From: JANNYA01 sp031422315
GTDB taxonomy: Bacteria > Pseudomonadota > Gammaproteobacteria > Xanthomonadales > SZUA-5
NCBI GenBank assembly: GCA_031422315.1
Contig: JANOQN010000073.1
Span: 1 to 64,000, forward strand
Direction of reading: 5' to 3'
Length of the DNA: 64,000 nucleotides
Made by a program: the position numbers and the translations under genes
Shown here: one piece after another, positions 8,934-17,385 of the stretch
Layout: each line of letters opens with the position of its first letter
Numbering within the stretch: position 1 is the first letter of the stretch
The notes under the pieces: generated by a model
Told to the model about the DNA's origin: nothing
Database searches by the model: none
The model's input: only the letters and a program-made list of their open reading frames with translations

Positions 8934-11753
8934 TTATTTTTCCAAAAGCCGTTTTTGCCCCAACCGCACTGCAAAATTTCTCTCTCCGCGCCGCAATTGC
9001 ACCGTCGCCAGCGCCCTATTCACGGCTGTATGGTTCAGCGGCCCGTTTATGGCTAACAATGTCAGCAATTCATGCACCTCAAGCAGCAGAGTGCGATCAT
9101 CCACGGCAAGCCGCACTCCAGCAAATGCGAGGCTTTCCTTCGCTATACCCATTGCATCGTTTTCGATTGCAAATGCGCTAGCACGCAGCAGCAGCAGCGC
9201 AATATCGCGATCCGAGCCTTTCTCATTATCGATACGTGCAACTAAATTCCCAATCGCCTGTGCCCGCATATTCGCAGGCTGCAAGGCTGCGCTGTAAAGT
9301 TGTAGCTCCAGAAAGCGCCAGCGTGATTGCGGTGCGATAGCGTCGGGCATAGCTGCGTCAATATCAGGCAAAAGCGCTAGCGCTTCCGCAGATCGATCAA
9401 GCGTAATTAAAGCCTCGACCGCGTAGCTGCAAGCGTCCAGGTAAATCGGATGCGCAATGCCCAGCGTTGCCCGAAGCGCGCTTGCCGCAGGTAGCGCCAG
9501 CTGCGCCGCCTGTTGGTATTCGCCGCTGCGCAATAGCGCGCTGGCCAAGAATGTTTTTGTGCGTAGCACGGAAAAATCCTGGCTCGCCTGCGCCGAGTCA
9601 GGCTGCTGCGCGCGCCGAATCTGCAATACCTCACGCCACAGCGCAATGCCCTGACTATTTTGGTTTAACCGCATGGCGATGCGGGCGGCCTCCTCCAATA
9701 TTCGCGCCAGCTGCGGATGCGTGGCAGGATAGGCTAGCCGAGCTATTTTTACCGCACGCTCGGCGTAAGTTTGCGCAATAGCCAGCTCGCCCTTAATGCG
9801 CAGCGCGAGCGCCAAACGCATGCTGGCATAAGCGGTTTCGCTGTGCTCGGCACCGAAGTGCTGCTCGGCTATCTGCAGCGCGGCGCGGGCAAAGCCTTCG
9901 GCCTCAGCGCGGAATTGCTGATCGTGGGTATACGCCGCAACCGCCTGCGTGAGCGTGTTTAACCGCAGTGCCGGCAGCGGTTTTTCAATTGACTTAAGCA
10001 ACTGCAGCGCGCGTAAAGCCGTTGCGCGCGAAGCGTCACCACGATCTACATCTACATAAGCACCGGTTAGGCTGTTTAGCGCCTCAACGATCCAGGTTGC
10101 CGGTGCGCCGTGCGCTTGCGCTTGATCAATTGCTGCCTGCAGGGCATCGACACCCTGTTTGTGCTCGCCCGGCATACGCTGTGCACGCAGGCCGGCAAGC
10201 TCAGCGCTGATAGTTGCGGCGCGCCAGGGCGGCTCATCATCGATTTGATCTAACAGGCTCTGTGCGGCCTGCAAACTTTGCTCGGCAGCGTCGAACAATC
10301 GGTGCCCCTGTTGAATGCGTGATAGCGCCAGCAACAGTGCTAGACGCGCTCCCGGCTCAGCATCTACATCGGCTAGCGCCTGCGCGCTGCCTCGTTTGAG
10401 CAGCAGTTCGGTACTCGGCAGTTGATCTCGCGGGGCACCCGGCAAATCGCTGCTAAACACTGCTTCAATAAAGCGCTGCGTATACGCCGAGCGTGCGGCT
10501 TCGCGCTGCGACTCGCGTGCCGACTGCAAAGCAAAAACACTCGCCGCGATAACTGCTAACAGCGCTGTGCTAACGCTGGCGCTAGCGAGAGGATGACGTT
10601 TGATGAACTTTGCAAAGCGATATGCACCGGAATTTGGCCCGGCTTGCAGACTACGACCGTTCAAATAGGCGGACAAGTCGCTCGCCAGCGCTTGCGCGTT
10701 TACGTAGCGATCGGCGGGCATAGGCTCCAATGCACGCTGCATTAGGCAGTCCAAGTCACCCCGTAGTTCCACTGCAAGCCCGCGCGGCGATGCGGCAAGT
10801 CCGGGCCCGCGTAGACCGCGTTTGGCCAGCACAGAGGGTAGCGTCATGCCGCTTTGCAAGCCCGGACGCGCTGGCCGCTGACCCAACAATAGCTCGTGCA
10901 GCACTATGCCTAAGCTATACACATCTGAGGCCGTGCTGACAGACTCGCCCATCAGCTGCTCTGGCGATGCATAGGCCGGCGTGAGCGCTCGCCCACCCTG
11001 CGCAGTCAGCTCTGTGCTCGCGCCTACGCCACTGTCGTCCAACAGCTTCGCAATGCCAAAATCCAGTAGTTTTGCTTGCCCAGTGGCGGTTACTAAAATG
11101 TTCTGGGGCTTAATATCGCGGTGCACGATAAGCTGCGCCTGCGCTGCTGCTACCGCCTCGCAGACTTGCGCAAACAGCTGCACGCGCGCGCGCACGTTGA
11201 GCTGGCGCTCGCTGGCAAATGCCAGTAATGAAATACCTTGCACATACTCCAACACCAAGTACGGCAATCCATCGACAGTAACGCCGCTATCTTGCAAGCG
11301 CGCAATACCCGGGTGCAGCAAGCGGATCAATAAATCGCGCTCGCGCCGCAAACGTGCAGCCATAACCGCAGGCGATAGCGGCGAGCGAATCAGCTTGATC
11401 GCTACTTGAGCCATGCCTAAAGCCGCAGGTGCGTTCGCTAGCCATACTTCGCCCATGCCGCCGGCGCCGAGCTTTTCAACCAGCTGGTACGGCCCGACCA
11501 TCGCGCCGGCTAGATGTGCCGAGGTGTGCTCAATAGTAATTTTCCCCCAGGCCACACCGTCCAGAAACACGTTGTCGGTATTGGCCGAGGCTAGCAATCG
11601 CTGCAGTACCGCCGCTGCGGGTGCATCCTGCTGCATGAGCGCCGCAAGCAGCGCATGCCGTGGCGCGTCATCAAGCGCTAGCGCCTGCTCTAGCAGGGCA
11701 TCCAACGCGCGCAACCGCGCGATCCCTTGCGGCAGTTCAGCGATGCTCGACAT
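8934..11753 (-). CDS. Membrane Ser/Thr protein kinase with C-terminal TPR domain (module 2)
   Basis: About 939 residues from ATG 11753; ATG 11774 is in frame but would overlap the ECF gene more. The kinase domain shows GAGGMGEVW, VAIKLI, the catalytic loop HRDIKPQNI, DFGIAK and YASPEQL. A single membrane span (ASVSTALLAVIAASVFAL, near residue 400) is followed by a TPR-rich tail with helical pairs such as A-x-x-Y-A-E-R-A-V-K-I-A. It has the same architecture and size as the kinase at 3301, so the two modules look like an old duplication or parallel acquisitions. It overlaps the upstream ECF gene by 17 bp, implying coupled translation. The likely role is sensing at the envelope and phosphorylating its sigma partner. 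Confidence 0.9.
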   Translation of the reverse strand: MSSIAELPQGIARLRALDALLEQALALDDAPRHALLAALMQQDAPAAAVLQRLLASANTDNVFLDGVAWGKITIEHTSAHLAGAMVGPYQLVEKLGAGGMGEVWLANAPAALGMAQVAIKLIRSPLSPAVMAARLRRERDLLIRLLHPGIARLQDSGVTVDGLPYLVLEYVQGISLLAFASERQLNVRARVQLFAQVCEAVAAAQAQLIVHRDIKPQNILVTATGQAKLLDFGIAKLLDDSGVGASTELTAQGGRALTPAYASPEQLMGESVSTASDVYSLGIVLHELLLGQRPARPGLQSGMTLPSVLAKRGLRGPGLAASPRGLAVELRGDLDCLMQRALEPMPADRYVNAQALASDLSAYLNGRSLQAGPNSGAYRFAKFIKRHPLASASVSTALLAVIAASVFALQSARESQREAARSAYTQRFIEAVFSSDLPGAPRDQLPSTELLLKRGSAQALADVDAEPGARLALLLALSRIQQGHRLFDAAEQSLQAAQSLLDQIDDEPPWRAATISAELAGLRAQRMPGEHKQGVDALQAAIDQAQAHGAPATWIVEALNSLTGAYVDVDRGDASRATALRALQLLKSIEKPLPALRLNTLTQAVAAYTHDQQFRAEAEGFARAALQIAEQHFGAEHSETAYASMRLALALRIKGELAIAQTYAERAVKIARLAYPATHPQLARILEEAARIAMRLNQNSQGIALWREVLQIRRAQQPDSAQASQDFSVLRTKTFLASALLRSGEYQQAAQLALPAASALRATLGIAHPIYLDACSYAVEALITLDRSAEALALLPDIDAAMPDAIAPQSRWRFLELQLYSAALQPANMRAQAIGNLVARIDNEKGSDRDIALLLLRASAFAIENDAMGIAKESLAFAGVRLAVDDRTLLLEVHELLTLLAINGPLNHTAVNRALATVQLRRGERNFAVRLGQKRLLEK

Positions 11754-12291
11754 CAATATCCAGCGCTTTGCCATGGGCCAGCTCGCCCAGCCACGCGCGG
11801 GCGCGCTGCCAGTCGCGCTGCACGGTGCGCACGTCTACCGCTAGAATTTCAGCAGTCTCAACTTCGGTATAGCCGCCAAAGAACCGGCACGTCACCACCG
11901 CAGCGAGTCTTTCTTGAATTGCGGCCAAACCCAGCATAGCTTGATCGAGCGCAACCAGCTGCTCAGGATCAAGGTTCGGCGCCAGCCAGAGCAAATCCGG
12001 CTCACTTTCTTCAGACTGCACTTGCGAGAACTTTCGCACACTTTTGCGGCGCGCCTCATCGACTAAAATTTCCCGCATCGCGCGCGCAGCCAGCGCAAAA
12101 AAATGCCGCGAATTCTGTGCATGCGCGCTGCTCGGGCGCGAAAGCTTAAGGTAGGCCTCATGCACTAGCGCCGTGGTCGCCAGCGTTTCACCCACCGGCA
12201 AGCGCCGTCTTGCAGCGTGCGCCAAAATCCGCAGCTCATCTATCAAAGCTGCAAACGTGGCAGGGTCGGTATCAAAAAGCGCTGATGTCAT
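11737..12291 (-). CDS. ECF sigma factor of the kinase-linked type (module 2)
   Basis: 184 residues from the ATG at 12291. The open frame runs further upstream, but that part has no sigma-like sequence. Region 2 contains L-A-T-T40-A-L-V-H-E-A-Y-L-K-L; region 4 contains FFGGYTEVETAEIL and V-R-T-V-Q-R-D-W. As in the module 1 factor, the acidic residues usual in region 2.2 are replaced by Thr just before A-L-V-H-E-A. That is where phosphorylation could restore a negative charge for contact with RNA polymerase. The following kinase gene overlaps its end. No anti-sigma factor is present. Confidence 0.87.
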   Translation of the reverse strand: MTSALFDTDPATFAALIDELRILAHAARRRLPVGETLATTALVHEAYLKLSRPSSAHAQNSRHFFALAARAMREILVDEARRKSVRKFSQVQSEESEPDLLWLAPNLDPEQLVALDQAMLGLAAIQERLAAVVTCRFFGGYTEVETAEILAVDVRTVQRDWQRARAWLGELAHGKALDIDVEHR

Positions 12292-12484
12292 GGTGTTAGC
12301 GTAAGCGATATCCGCTTGCAACTGCGAAACGTGGCAAGCTAGATTTAAAGCAGACTGTTCGATCATTTGGCTAAACCAAAACACTTAACAAAAGCCAAGC
12401 AGCGTAGAGCCCCTAAAAACCCCATGTCTTTCGCGCCTAGCGTGACTTAGTAGTGAGGTTTTTAGAGGTTCCCTGCAATTATCA

Positions 12485-12583
12485 TGCGGCGAATACGCCA
12501 CTAATGTCCGCATAAACTGCGGCGATTAACTTGCTCATGCGGAGAATGGAGTGCATTATCTCCGCTTAAATTGCGGAGAATAA
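12485..12583 (+). promoter_or_regulatory. Repeated palindromic operator ahead of the Fic gene
   Basis: Four direct copies of TGCGG(C/A)GA(A/T)T occur at 12485, 12518, 12538 and 12572. Two are completed into dyads: GTCCGC-N7-GCGGCG (12506-12524) and TCTCCGC-N7-GCGGAGA (12559-12579). The second has matching TTAT/ATAA flanks and covers the ribosome binding site of the Fic gene (GTG at 12585). This layout suggests autoregulation, perhaps by the winged-helix C-terminus of the Fic protein itself. The binding partner is inferred. Confidence 0.65.
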
Positions 12584-12584
12584 C

Positions 12585-13688
12585 GTGTATATCTGGCAAC
12601 AACCCGACTGGCCACAGTTTCGTTTTGACGCTTTAGCGTTGGCCCCAGCACTATCCGCAGTGAGTCGCGCACAAGGGCATTTGTACGGCAGGCTCGCCGA
12701 TGTAGGCTTAGCGCCGCGTGAGCAAGCCATGCTGAATGCGCTGAGCACCGAAGCGCTAAAAACCAGTGAGATTGAGGGCGAGCATTTTGACGCGCTAACG
12801 GTTCGATCTTCGCTTGCGCGCAGGCTGGGTGTTGATTTTGCTGCGGCTGCACCGATAGATCGGCGCGTCGAAGGCGTAGTCGAGATGGTTCTGGATGCCA
12901 GTCGTAATTACGCGCAGCCACTCTCAAACAAGCGGCTGTTCGCTTGGCACGGCGCGCTATTTCCGACCGGCTATAGCGGCATGGCGCGCCTGCGCGTTGC
13001 GCAGTGGCGAAATGACAGCCAGGGCCCGATGCAGGTGGTGTCGGGCGCTATTGGTCGGCAACGGATTCACTATGAAGCACCGCCGGCAGCGCAGTTAAAA
13101 GCTGAGATGATAGGATTTTTGAAGTGGTTCAATCAGACCGATGAGCTACCGCTCGTGCTGAAGGCGGGCCTCGCACATTTATGGTTCGTCACGCTGCATC
13201 CTTTCGATGATGGCAATGGCCGCATTGCACGCGCGGTGGGTGATTTGGGGCTTGCAAAAGCCGAACAGTCAACACAGCGCTTTTATAGCCTATCCGGGCA
13301 ATTTCAACGCGAGCGTAAAGACTATTACGCGCAGTTGGAGCAAACCCAAAAGGGCTTTTGCGACGTTACTGCGTGGCTGGCGTGGTTTTTAGGCTGCTTG
13401 CTACGCGCACTGGAACAAGCACAAAAAAACGTCGATGAGGTTTTGCTAAAAGCGCGCTTTTGGCAGCGATTTACTGACACCATATTTAACCCACGCCAAC
13501 GCAAAATATTGAATCGTCTGCTAGATGGCTTCGAGGGCAAACTCAGCAGCAGCAAATATGCCGCAATCAATAAATGCTCCGCTGATACTGCGCTACGCGA
13601 TTTAGCCGGGCTATTGCAGCTTGGCGCACTGCGAAAGTCGGCCTCGGGCGGACGCAGTACCGCATATGAGATTGATGCAGGTCGCTAA
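12585..13688 (+). CDS. Fic family AMP-transferase with DUF4172 N-terminus
   Basis: 367 residues. The N-terminus (YIWQQPDWPQF...) matches DUF4172. Residues 60-65 (TSEIEG) fit the class II-type inhibitory motif (S/T)xxxE(G/N), whose Glu blocks ATP in related proteins. The Fic core carries HPFDDGNGR (His205 onward), so AMP transfer to a Ser/Thr/Tyr hydroxyl of a target protein is expected. The C-terminal ~80 residues look like a winged helix (S-S-x-K-Y-A-A-I-N-K-C-S-A-D-T-A-L-R-D-L), which may bind DNA. The GTG start is preceded by GGAG inside a palindrome, pointing to repression. The gene stands alone with no antitoxin partner, in keeping with built-in inhibition. Confidence 0.9.
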   Translation: MYIWQQPDWPQFRFDALALAPALSAVSRAQGHLYGRLADVGLAPREQAMLNALSTEALKTSEIEGEHFDALTVRSSLARRLGVDFAAAAPIDRRVEGVVEMVLDASRNYAQPLSNKRLFAWHGALFPTGYSGMARLRVAQWRNDSQGPMQVVSGAIGRQRIHYEAPPAAQLKAEMIGFLKWFNQTDELPLVLKAGLAHLWFVTLHPFDDGNGRIARAVGDLGLAKAEQSTQRFYSLSGQFQRERKDYYAQLEQTQKGFCDVTAWLAWFLGCLLRALEQAQKNVDEVLLKARFWQRFTDTIFNPRQRKILNRLLDGFEGKLSSSKYAAINKCSADTALRDLAGLLQLGALRKSASGGRSTAYEIDAGR

Positions 13689-13745
13689 GCGCACTTGCTG
13701 CGTGTCAGGTCATGAGTCCACAAACTCCGTTACTACGCGCCAAAC

Positions 13746-14048
13746 TCAGAACTTCTGCGGCCGCAAAACTGCTACGTCGCTGATGAACAGCACCATGGCA
13801 ATGTCATCAAAGTAGTGCTCTTTAAGATGCATTGCAATCGCGTTGGCGCAGGCCTCATCGCACAGCACTTCGACGCGAATGTTTCCGCTTCTGTCCCAGC
13901 TGGCGTTGCGCACGCCCCGACTGCCCTTCCCTCGCGCGTCGGTGATGGTGTAGCCATTCGCGCCGAGTTTTTCTAGATCTTTGATCAGGCGCTGCTCCAA
14001 TGCAGCCTCCATAACGATGGTGATTAACTTGCGGTGCTCAGTGTGCAT
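13746..14048 (-). CDS. sbtB: PII-like protein paired with the bicarbonate transporter (SbtB-like)
   Basis: 100 residues. It resembles the PII-like SbtB family, small trimeric proteins that bind adenine nucleotides and modulate SbtA. A beta-strand start (HRKLITIVMEA), a loop with Y-T-I-T-D-A-R-G-K-G-S-R-G and a C-terminal strand VLFISDVAVLRP are visible. No Cys-containing C-terminal R-loop is present. It starts 9 bp after the end of sbtA, so the two are co-transcribed. Assignment rests on the family resemblance plus the transporter next door. Confidence 0.8.
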   Translation of the reverse strand: MHTEHRKLITIVMEAALEQRLIKDLEKLGANGYTITDARGKGSRGVRNASWDRSGNIRVEVLCDEACANAIAMHLKEHYFDDIAMVLFISDVAVLRPQKF

Positions 14049-14057
14049 ATATCAACC

Positions 14058-14999
14058 TTAGGCTTGGTAAAGCATACGTGCCAGCTTATGGTAAAGCGGT
14101 ATGCCCACGATGATATTGAATGGAAAAGTCACGCCTAAAGCAGCCGCTAACGATAGTGACGGATTGGCCTCAGGCACTGCTAGCCGCATCGCTGCGGGCA
14201 CCGCAATGTAGGAAGCACTGGCGGCCAAAGTTGCGAGTACGACGGTACCACCCAATGACAGGCCCAACAGCCAGCCTAGCGAGCCGCCGACAATGGCCGC
14301 AAAAACGGGAAATGCGATAGCAAAAGCGACTAAAAAGACCCCTGAGCGCCGAAGATCTGACATTTGACTCGCGGTGATCAAACCCATTTCCAACAGAAAT
14401 AACGCCAACACGCCCTTGAATAAGTCGAAGAACAAAGGCTTGATCGGTTGAATACCTTCCGCGCCAGCAGCCCAGCCAATCAGCAAACCACCGGTAAGCA
14501 ATACGATGCTTTTACCGAGAAACACTTCATGTGCGAGCTCTCCCCAACGGGTTTCGCGGGTCACCCCTCGGGCAAGCACAATGCCCACGATGATGGCCGG
14601 CATCTCTAACAAAACCACGAACAGAGGCATGTATTCTTCAAAAGATACCTTCTGTGATGCTAAATAAGCCGCGACCACCGCGTAGGTGCCGACACTGACA
14701 GAACCATAGTGCGCCGCGATTGATGCTGCATCCGGCCGCTTGATGCTTCCGGCGTAACGCAGTATCGGGTAGGCAATCAGTGGCAGCAGCAAACCCATCG
14801 CAATTACCGCAAGCATCTGCGGTGCCAGAGTACCCAGCGATTGGCGTGACAGCTCAACGCCGCCCTTGAGGCCAATCGCTAGCAGCAACAGCACCGTAAG
14901 AAACTCATAAATCGCCGAAGGCAGACGCAAATCCGAGCGTGCAAGCCCTGCGGCTAAGCCCAGGATAAAAAAGAGCACCACCGGATCTAACGGGGTCAT
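14058..14999 (-). CDS. sbtA: Sodium-dependent bicarbonate transporter (SbtA family)
   Basis: 313 residues from ATG 14999 (MTPLDPVVLFFILGLAAGLA), with about ten membrane segments arranged as two similar halves, as in SbtA/DUF897 permeases (F-L-L-L-A-I-G-L-K-G-G-V-E-L, then G-L-L-I-G-W-A-A-G). It should import bicarbonate using sodium. The start codon overlaps the pyrC stop (ATGA), so translation is coupled to dihydroorotase; bicarbonate is a substrate of carbamoyl phosphate synthesis at the head of the pyrimidine pathway. An in-frame start further upstream (15056) would lie inside pyrC and is less likely. Confidence 0.87.
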   Translation of the reverse strand: MTPLDPVVLFFILGLAAGLARSDLRLPSAIYEFLTVLLLLAIGLKGGVELSRQSLGTLAPQMLAVIAMGLLLPLIAYPILRYAGSIKRPDAASIAAHYGSVSVGTYAVVAAYLASQKVSFEEYMPLFVVLLEMPAIIVGIVLARGVTRETRWGELAHEVFLGKSIVLLTGGLLIGWAAGAEGIQPIKPLFFDLFKGVLALFLLEMGLITASQMSDLRRSGVFLVAFAIAFPVFAAIVGGSLGWLLGLSLGGTVVLATLAASASYIAVPAAMRLAVPEANPSLSLAAALGVTFPFNIIVGIPLYHKLARMLYQA

Positions 15000-16108
15000 G
15001 ACGATGGCAATGCCTTGTGACTTACCGGCTCCGAAAGTTCGGTACGCAATTGCCATGCGATTGCCTCCCCGGCGCGCATCGGAACGATGCCAATCTGCCC
15101 GTCACCCAGCTGCGGCGGCACCTGCCAGCTCTGCTTTGATAACGTGATGCGATCCTGGTTGCGCGGCAGCTGATAGAAATCTGCGCCGTGAAAACTTGCA
15201 AACGCCTCCAGCTGATGCAGCGCGCCGACTTGCTCAAACGCTTCGGCATACAGCTCAATCGCCGCATGCGACGTATAGATGCCCGCACAGCCGCAGGCGG
15301 CTTCTTTAGTGTGCTTAGCATGCGGAGCACTGTCCGTGCCGAGAAAGAACTTCGGGTTGCCGCTGGTAGCAGCGGATAGCAGTGCTTGGCGATGTTCCTC
15401 ACGTTTTAAAACCGGCAAGCAATAGTGGTGCGGGCGTATGCCGCCAGTGAACATGGCATTGCGATTCAATAACAAGTGGTGCGCGGTGATCGTTGCGGCA
15501 ACGCCTGCATGCGCCAGGATTACAAAATCCACCGCGTGCCGAGTGGTGATGTGTTCAAACACCACGCGCAGCTTTGGGAAGCGCGTCAACAAACTAATAA
15601 GGTACTTGTCAATAAATAATCGCTCGCGATCAAATACATCTATCGAGGGATCAGTCAGCTCGCCATGTACTAACAGTGGCAAATCGTGCTGTTCCATCGC
15701 AGCCAAAACCGCGTCGCAGCGTCGAATATCGGTAACCCCAAACTGCGAATTCGTGGTGGCACCGGCGGGATACCACTTCACGCCGTGTACCCGTCCGCAG
15801 GCTTTTGCAACTGCAATTTCTGAGGCCTGCGTGTTATCGGTCAAATATAGGGTCATCAATGGCTCAAAGTGCAAACCAGCTGGCACGGCAGTAAGTATCC
15901 GTTCCCGGTACGCCAGCGCCTGCGCGGTGCTAGTCACTGGCGGCGCTAAATTGGGCATCACAATTGCTCTAGCAAAGCGCATCGCGGTATCCGGAACTAC
16001 CCGAACAAGCATGTCCCCATCACGCAAGTGCACATGCCAATCGTCCGGCCGGGTCAAGGTAAGCTCGTGGATGTTGTCTTCACTGTTAATTTCTACATTG
16101 TGGGTCAA
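14996..16108 (-). CDS. pyrC: Dihydroorotase, class II
   Basis: 370 residues. Converts carbamoyl aspartate to dihydroorotate, the third step of UMP synthesis, in the cytoplasm. Zinc ligands are visible: H25-V-H27 in DDWHVHLRDG, the carboxylated lysine of GVKWYPAGATT, His in LLVHGE, His in FEHITTRHA, and Asp in FFLGTDSAPH. The length is slightly above the usual ~345. The only usable start seems to be TTG 16108, because no ATG lies between it and the first zinc ligand; this could keep expression low. It is first in an operon with sbtA and sbtB. Confidence 0.95.
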   Translation of the reverse strand: MTHNVEINSEDNIHELTLTRPDDWHVHLRDGDMLVRVVPDTAMRFARAIVMPNLAPPVTSTAQALAYRERILTAVPAGLHFEPLMTLYLTDNTQASEIAVAKACGRVHGVKWYPAGATTNSQFGVTDIRRCDAVLAAMEQHDLPLLVHGELTDPSIDVFDRERLFIDKYLISLLTRFPKLRVVFEHITTRHAVDFVILAHAGVAATITAHHLLLNRNAMFTGGIRPHHYCLPVLKREEHRQALLSAATSGNPKFFLGTDSAPHAKHTKEAACGCAGIYTSHAAIELYAEAFEQVGALHQLEAFASFHGADFYQLPRNQDRITLSKQSWQVPPQLGDGQIGIVPMRAGEAIAWQLRTELSEPVSHKALPSS

Positions 16109-16335
16109 CGCTAGCGCCTAATAAAGCAAGTCATACCCCAATGTATATCGGCTAGGGGTTGCTCAGCAAATACAAATCGACCTGATTGTCAGGTTGAAAC
16201 TTTTGCGTACGTCGATCATCCAGCGCGCCGGTTTTTTGAAGACTTAACCCGCCATTGCGAAAATCTTGGCAGCGGCATGCAGACGCAAAAGCCGATATCG
16301 CCAGTCCGGCGAACCAACCAGTACTTAAGAATTAA

Positions 16336-17385
16336 CTAACTCTCCACCTCAAACAAATCCGGCGTACTAGGCATTCTAGCGGGCGGTTTAAACCCCAAAT
16401 ACAAATAGGCTTTTTTAGTCGCCATGCGCCCGCGTGCAGTGCGGGATAAATAGCCTTGCTGGATCAAATAAGGCTCAAGCACATCTTCAATGGTGCCGCG
16501 CTCCTCAGACAAGGCCGCGGCTAAGCTGTCAACGCCAACCGGGCCACCATCAAAGCTCTCGATAATGGTTCGAAGCAGCCGGTAATCCAGCTTATCAAAG
16601 CCTTCGCTATCAATTTCCAACATAGCCATCGCGGCATCGGCAACAGCTTTGGTGATCAATCCATTGGCTTTGACCTGAGCAAAATCCCGCGCGCGTCGCA
16701 ATAGTCGATTCGCAATGCGCGGCGTGCCGCGTGCGCGCCGAGCAATTTCTGCCGCGCCATCAGGCTCGCACTCGATGTTCAAAATGCGCGCCGAGCGGGT
16801 CACGATTCGAGTCAGCTCCTCAACCGAATAAAACTCCAGCCGCTGCACAATGCCAAAGCGATCCCGCAGCGGGCTGGTTAGCAGCCCTGCGCGTGTAGTG
16901 GCGCCGATCAGGGTAAAGGGCGGCAAATCAATTTTGATCGAGCGCGCCGACGGGCCTTCGCCGATCATAATATCGAGCTGAAAATCCTCCATCGCCGGAT
17001 ACAGGATTTCTTCAACTACCGGGCTAAGTCGATGAATTTCATCAATAAACAGCACATCTTTAGGCTGCAGATTGGTCAGAAGTGCCGCCAAATCCCCTGC
17101 CCTTTCTAACACCGGCCCAGAGCTTTGCCGCATGTTCACGCCTAGCTCGTTGGCAATCACATGGCTGAGCGTGGTTTTGCCTAAACCGGGCGGCCCGAAA
17201 ATCAACACGTGATCCATATGCTCAGAGCGGCGCTTTGCCGCTTCGATGTAGATACTCAGCTGATCGCGCACTGGCTTTTGGCCGAGATATTCATCCATGC
17301 GCTTGGGGCGAATGCTGGCGTCCAAGAGTGCATCATCTCGGCTCGAATTCGGGGAAACCGCACGGGAGCTGCTTTGCTCGCTCAT
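16336..17385 (-). CDS. ruvB: Holliday junction branch migration helicase RuvB
   Basis: 349 residues. AAA+ motor that, with RuvA, drives branch migration of Holliday junctions. The Walker A motif is GPPGLGKT (64-71), Walker B LFIDEIHRL, sensor 1 GATTRAG, arginine finger region SPLRDRFG, and a C-terminal winged helix (Q-Q-G-Y-L-S-R-T-A-R-G-R). Its ATG overlaps the stop of the upstream YgjP-like gene by 4 bp, so it is part of an rdgC-ygjP-ruvB run on this strand. ruvA and ruvC are not in the window. Confidence 0.97.
   Translation of the reverse strand: MSEQSSSRAVSPNSSRDDALLDASIRPKRMDEYLGQKPVRDQLSIYIEAAKRRSEHMDHVLIFGPPGLGKTTLSHVIANELGVNMRQSSGPVLERAGDLAALLTNLQPKDVLFIDEIHRLSPVVEEILYPAMEDFQLDIMIGEGPSARSIKIDLPPFTLIGATTRAGLLTSPLRDRFGIVQRLEFYSVEELTRIVTRSARILNIECEPDGAAEIARRARGTPRIANRLLRRARDFAQVKANGLITKAVADAAMAMLEIDSEGFDKLDYRLLRTIIESFDGGPVGVDSLAAALSEERGTIEDVLEPYLIQQGYLSRTARGRMATKKAYLYLGFKPPARMPSTPDLFEVES

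Noticed and set aside
15438..16121. 227-codon plus-strand frame opposite pyrC
   Set aside because: The minus strand is a clear dihydroorotase; the antisense frame is a codon-bias shadow.
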